A program made the translations under genes and the position numbers. Below, one piece after another: positions 62,288-64,000 of a stretch of DNA of 64,000 nucleotides. Under the pieces are notes generated by a model, which saw only the letters and a program-made list of their open reading frames with translations, had not been told where the DNA came from and ran no database searches. The stretch's first letter is position 1. Each line of letters starts with the position of its first letter. The stretch comes from JL08 sp963765555 (GTDB lineage Bacteria; Pseudomonadota; Alphaproteobacteria; Rhodobacterales; Rhodobacteraceae). The stretch is taken from the NCBI GenBank assembly GCA_963765555.1, contig CAVXWX010000004.1:1-64000 (forward strand), in the 5' to 3' direction.

Positions 62288-64000
62288 TTAGGCCGCCTTG
62301 GCGTCCGACCCAAAGCGATCATAAAAGCTCTGGTTCTTGTCTGCCATGTCGCGCAGCAGAGCGGGGCAGGCAAAGCGGTCACCGAATGCGTCAGTCAACT
62401 GGTTACAGCGCTCTGCCGCATAGGGCGCGCCGATCATGTCCAGCCAGCTGAACGGGCCACCCGACCAAGGCGCAAAGCCCCAGCCCAGTATCGCCCCGAC
62501 ATCGCCTTCGCGGATATCTTCCAGCACACCTTCTTCCAATGCGCGCACCGCTTCCAGTACTTGGGCGAACAAGAGGCGATGCTGAACGGTGATCAGATCG
62601 GGTTGATCCTTGGCTGTCGGGTACTTTGCCGTGATCCCGTCCCACAGGCCCTGACGTTTGCCTTTTTCGTCATAGCTGTAGAAACCGGCGTTTGATTTGC
62701 GACCCAGACGGCCTTCGGCTTCCATCCAGAACACAACCTCGTCCACGGCTCCATCTGGATAGGCATCGCCCATCGCCGCCTTTGTTGCGCGGGCGATTTT
62801 TGCCCCCAGATCAATCGAGGTTTCATCGACCAGTTGCAGCGGCCCCAAGGGCATCCCCACCAGACGGGCAGCATTTTCCACCAGCGCGGGCGTGACGCCT
62901 TCGGCGATCATCCGCATGCCTTCGTTGATATAGGGAATGATACAGCGGTTGGCATAAAAGAACCGCGCATCGTTCACCACAATCGGCGTTTTGCGGATCT
63001 GGCGGACATAATCCAGCGCCTTGGCCACGGCCACATCTCCGGTTTCCTTGCCCTTGATGATTTCAACCAGCAGCATTTTTTCAACCGGGCTGAAGAAATG
63101 GATGCCGATAAACTGGTCCGGCCGTTTTGACGCTTTGGCCAGCGATGTGATTGGCAGCGTCGAGGTGTTGGAGGCAAAAATACAATCGTCACCGATGACC
63201 TCTTCCACCTTGGCGGTCACCTCGGCCTTGATCTTGGGGTCTTCGAACACCGCTTCGATGATCAGATCACAGCCTTTCAGGGCGGCATAATCTGTTGTTG
63301 CGGTGATCCGGCCCAGCATTTGTGCCTTTTTCTCTTCCGTTGCCTTTTTTCGGGCAATACCTTTGTCCATATAGCTGGCGGTATAGGCCTTGCCCTTGTC
63401 GGCGGCCTCTTGTTTCTGGTCGATCAGTATCACCTCGATACCGGCCTGGGCCGACACCAGTGTGATGCCAGCCCCCATCATGCCCGCACCCAGAACACCC
63501 ACTTTGCGCACTTTCTGGTCCGCGACATCCTTGGGTCGCACAGCACCTTTTTCCAAAGCCTCTTTGTTGATGAACAAAGACCGGATCATCGCCGCCGAAG
63601 ACGGGTTCATCAGCACGTTGGTAAACCAGCGCGCTTCGACTTTCAGCGCGGTGTCGAACGGCACAAGCGCGCCTTCGTAAACCGCGCTCAGCAACGCTTT
63701 GGCAGCCGGATATACGCCTTGTGTCTTACCATTCACCATCGCGGATGCACCCACAAAGGTCATGAACCCTGCAGGGTGATAGGGCGCACCACCGGGCATC
63801 TTGTAGCCTTTGGCGTCCCAAGGTTTGACAAGGTCGGCGTCTTTCGCGCTCAAAACCCAGTCTTTCGCCGCCGCAACGGGGTCCGCGACAACCTCGTCGA
63901 TGATCCCCGCACGTTTTGCCGCCTGCGGATCGCTCAACTTGCCCTCAAGCAGGAAGGGCGACGCGGCCATCGCCCCCATCTTGCGCACGAGACGTGTTGT
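62288..64000 (-). CDS. fadJ: 3-hydroxyacyl-CoA dehydrogenase/enoyl-CoA hydratase (FadJ type), 5' end outside the window
   Basis: At least 571 codons are visible. It is the beta-oxidation multifunctional enzyme. NAD-binding motif VGVLGAGMMGAGITLVSAQAG, the dehydrogenase block FASNTSTLPITSLAKA, FFSPVEKMLLVEIIKG, and C-terminal GWGFAPWSGGPFSWLD are present. The N-terminal enoyl-CoA hydratase half continues beyond 64000, where only its last part (ASPFLLEGKLSDPQAAKRAGIIDEVV) is seen. A thiolase partner is not visible. Confidence 0.92.
   Translation of the reverse strand, partial: TTRLVRKMGAMAASPFLLEGKLSDPQAAKRAGIIDEVVADPVAAAKDWVLSAKDADLVKPWDAKGYKMPGGAPYHPAGFMTFVGASAMVNGKTQGVYPAAKALLSAVYEGALVPFDTALKVEARWFTNVLMNPSSAAMIRSLFINKEALEKGAVRPKDVADQKVRKVGVLGAGMMGAGITLVSAQAGIEVILIDQKQEAADKGKAYTASYMDKGIARKKATEEKKAQMLGRITATTDYAALKGCDLIIEAVFEDPKIKAEVTAKVEEVIGDDCIFASNTSTLPITSLAKASKRPDQFIGIHFFSPVEKMLLVEIIKGKETGDVAVAKALDYVRQIRKTPIVVNDARFFYANRCIIPYINEGMRMIAEGVTPALVENAARLVGMPLGPLQLVDETSIDLGAKIARATKAAMGDAYPDGAVDEVVFWMEAEGRLGRKSNAGFYSYDEKGKRQGLWDGITAKYPTAKDQPDLITVQHRLLFAQVLEAVRALEEGVLEDIREGDVGAILGWGFAPWSGGPFSWLDMIGAPYAAERCNQLTDAFGDRFACPALLRDMADKNQSFYDRFGSDAKAA

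Noticed and set aside
1..64000. CRISPR arrays, insertion sequences, phage or integrase genes
   Set aside because: I saw no regularly spaced repeats, transposase or integrase motifs, or phage structural genes on either strand.

Overview
The window looks like a chromosomal segment of an alphaproteobacterium of the Rhodobacterales, Roseobacter group. The evidence is a GcrA cell-cycle regulator, a TIGR02300/FYDLN acidic protein, a PrpE-type propionyl-CoA synthetase with MeaB, an OpgC/G/H glucan operon, several small proteins typical of this order, and a desulfonation cluster (HpsN-like plus CuyA-like) as found in marine roseobacters. Genes are densely packed, and most operons have ATGA-type overlaps. 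I saw no insertion sequence, prophage, rRNA or CRISPR array. There is one tRNA (Ala, anticodon GGC).

Layout. Positions 1-9,100 hold an SdhB-like Fe-S protein, a nitroreductase, a membrane protein, tRNA-Ala, the FYDLN protein, a YgjP-type metallopeptidase, a GntR regulator with a NitT/TauT-type ABC importer, accA, and a LysE/Lrp pair. Seven genes in this stretch are broken by single-base indels. Positions 9,100-16,650 hold a VOC protein, a YHS-rhodanese-esterase operon, and opgC-opgG-opgH. Positions 16,650-24,200 hold a TTC38-like protein, a CaiB-type CoA transferase coupled to a TPP enzyme, gcrA, and two exporters. Positions 24,400-34,500 hold argD-argF, a second TPP enzyme, an acetyltransferase, hrpB (frameshifted), meaB, rpmB, a copper-handling pair and a sirtuin.

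Positions 34,600-38,700 form the most pathway-like accessory unit: a LysR regulator, a LysR-box-like dyad, then an HpsN-like dehydrogenase, a CuyA-like sulfo-lyase and a two-cysteine amino-acid racemase. This suggests catabolism of C3 sulfonates through cysteate, possibly including the D enantiomer. After lepA comes an 0.8 kb gene-poor stretch with two related small ORFs and a CtrA-like site, followed by several very small proteins.

Positions 43,100-64,000 hold a hydrolase, glyA, nadK, prpE, malic enzyme, a nucleoside-salvage operon (VOC-bicupin fusion, cdd, deoA, deoB, upp) with a long hairpin in its leader, a secreted Ala/Pro/Val-rich protein, a degenerate M48-like membrane protein, an acyl-CoA synthetase, an EamA transporter, a sulfotransferase, a Hint-like protein without the usual cysteine, and the 3' part of a fadJ-type beta-oxidation enzyme that runs out of the window.

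Gene calls come from reading motifs, lengths and context; no database search was possible. Frameshifts were inferred where the protein family clearly continues in another frame.
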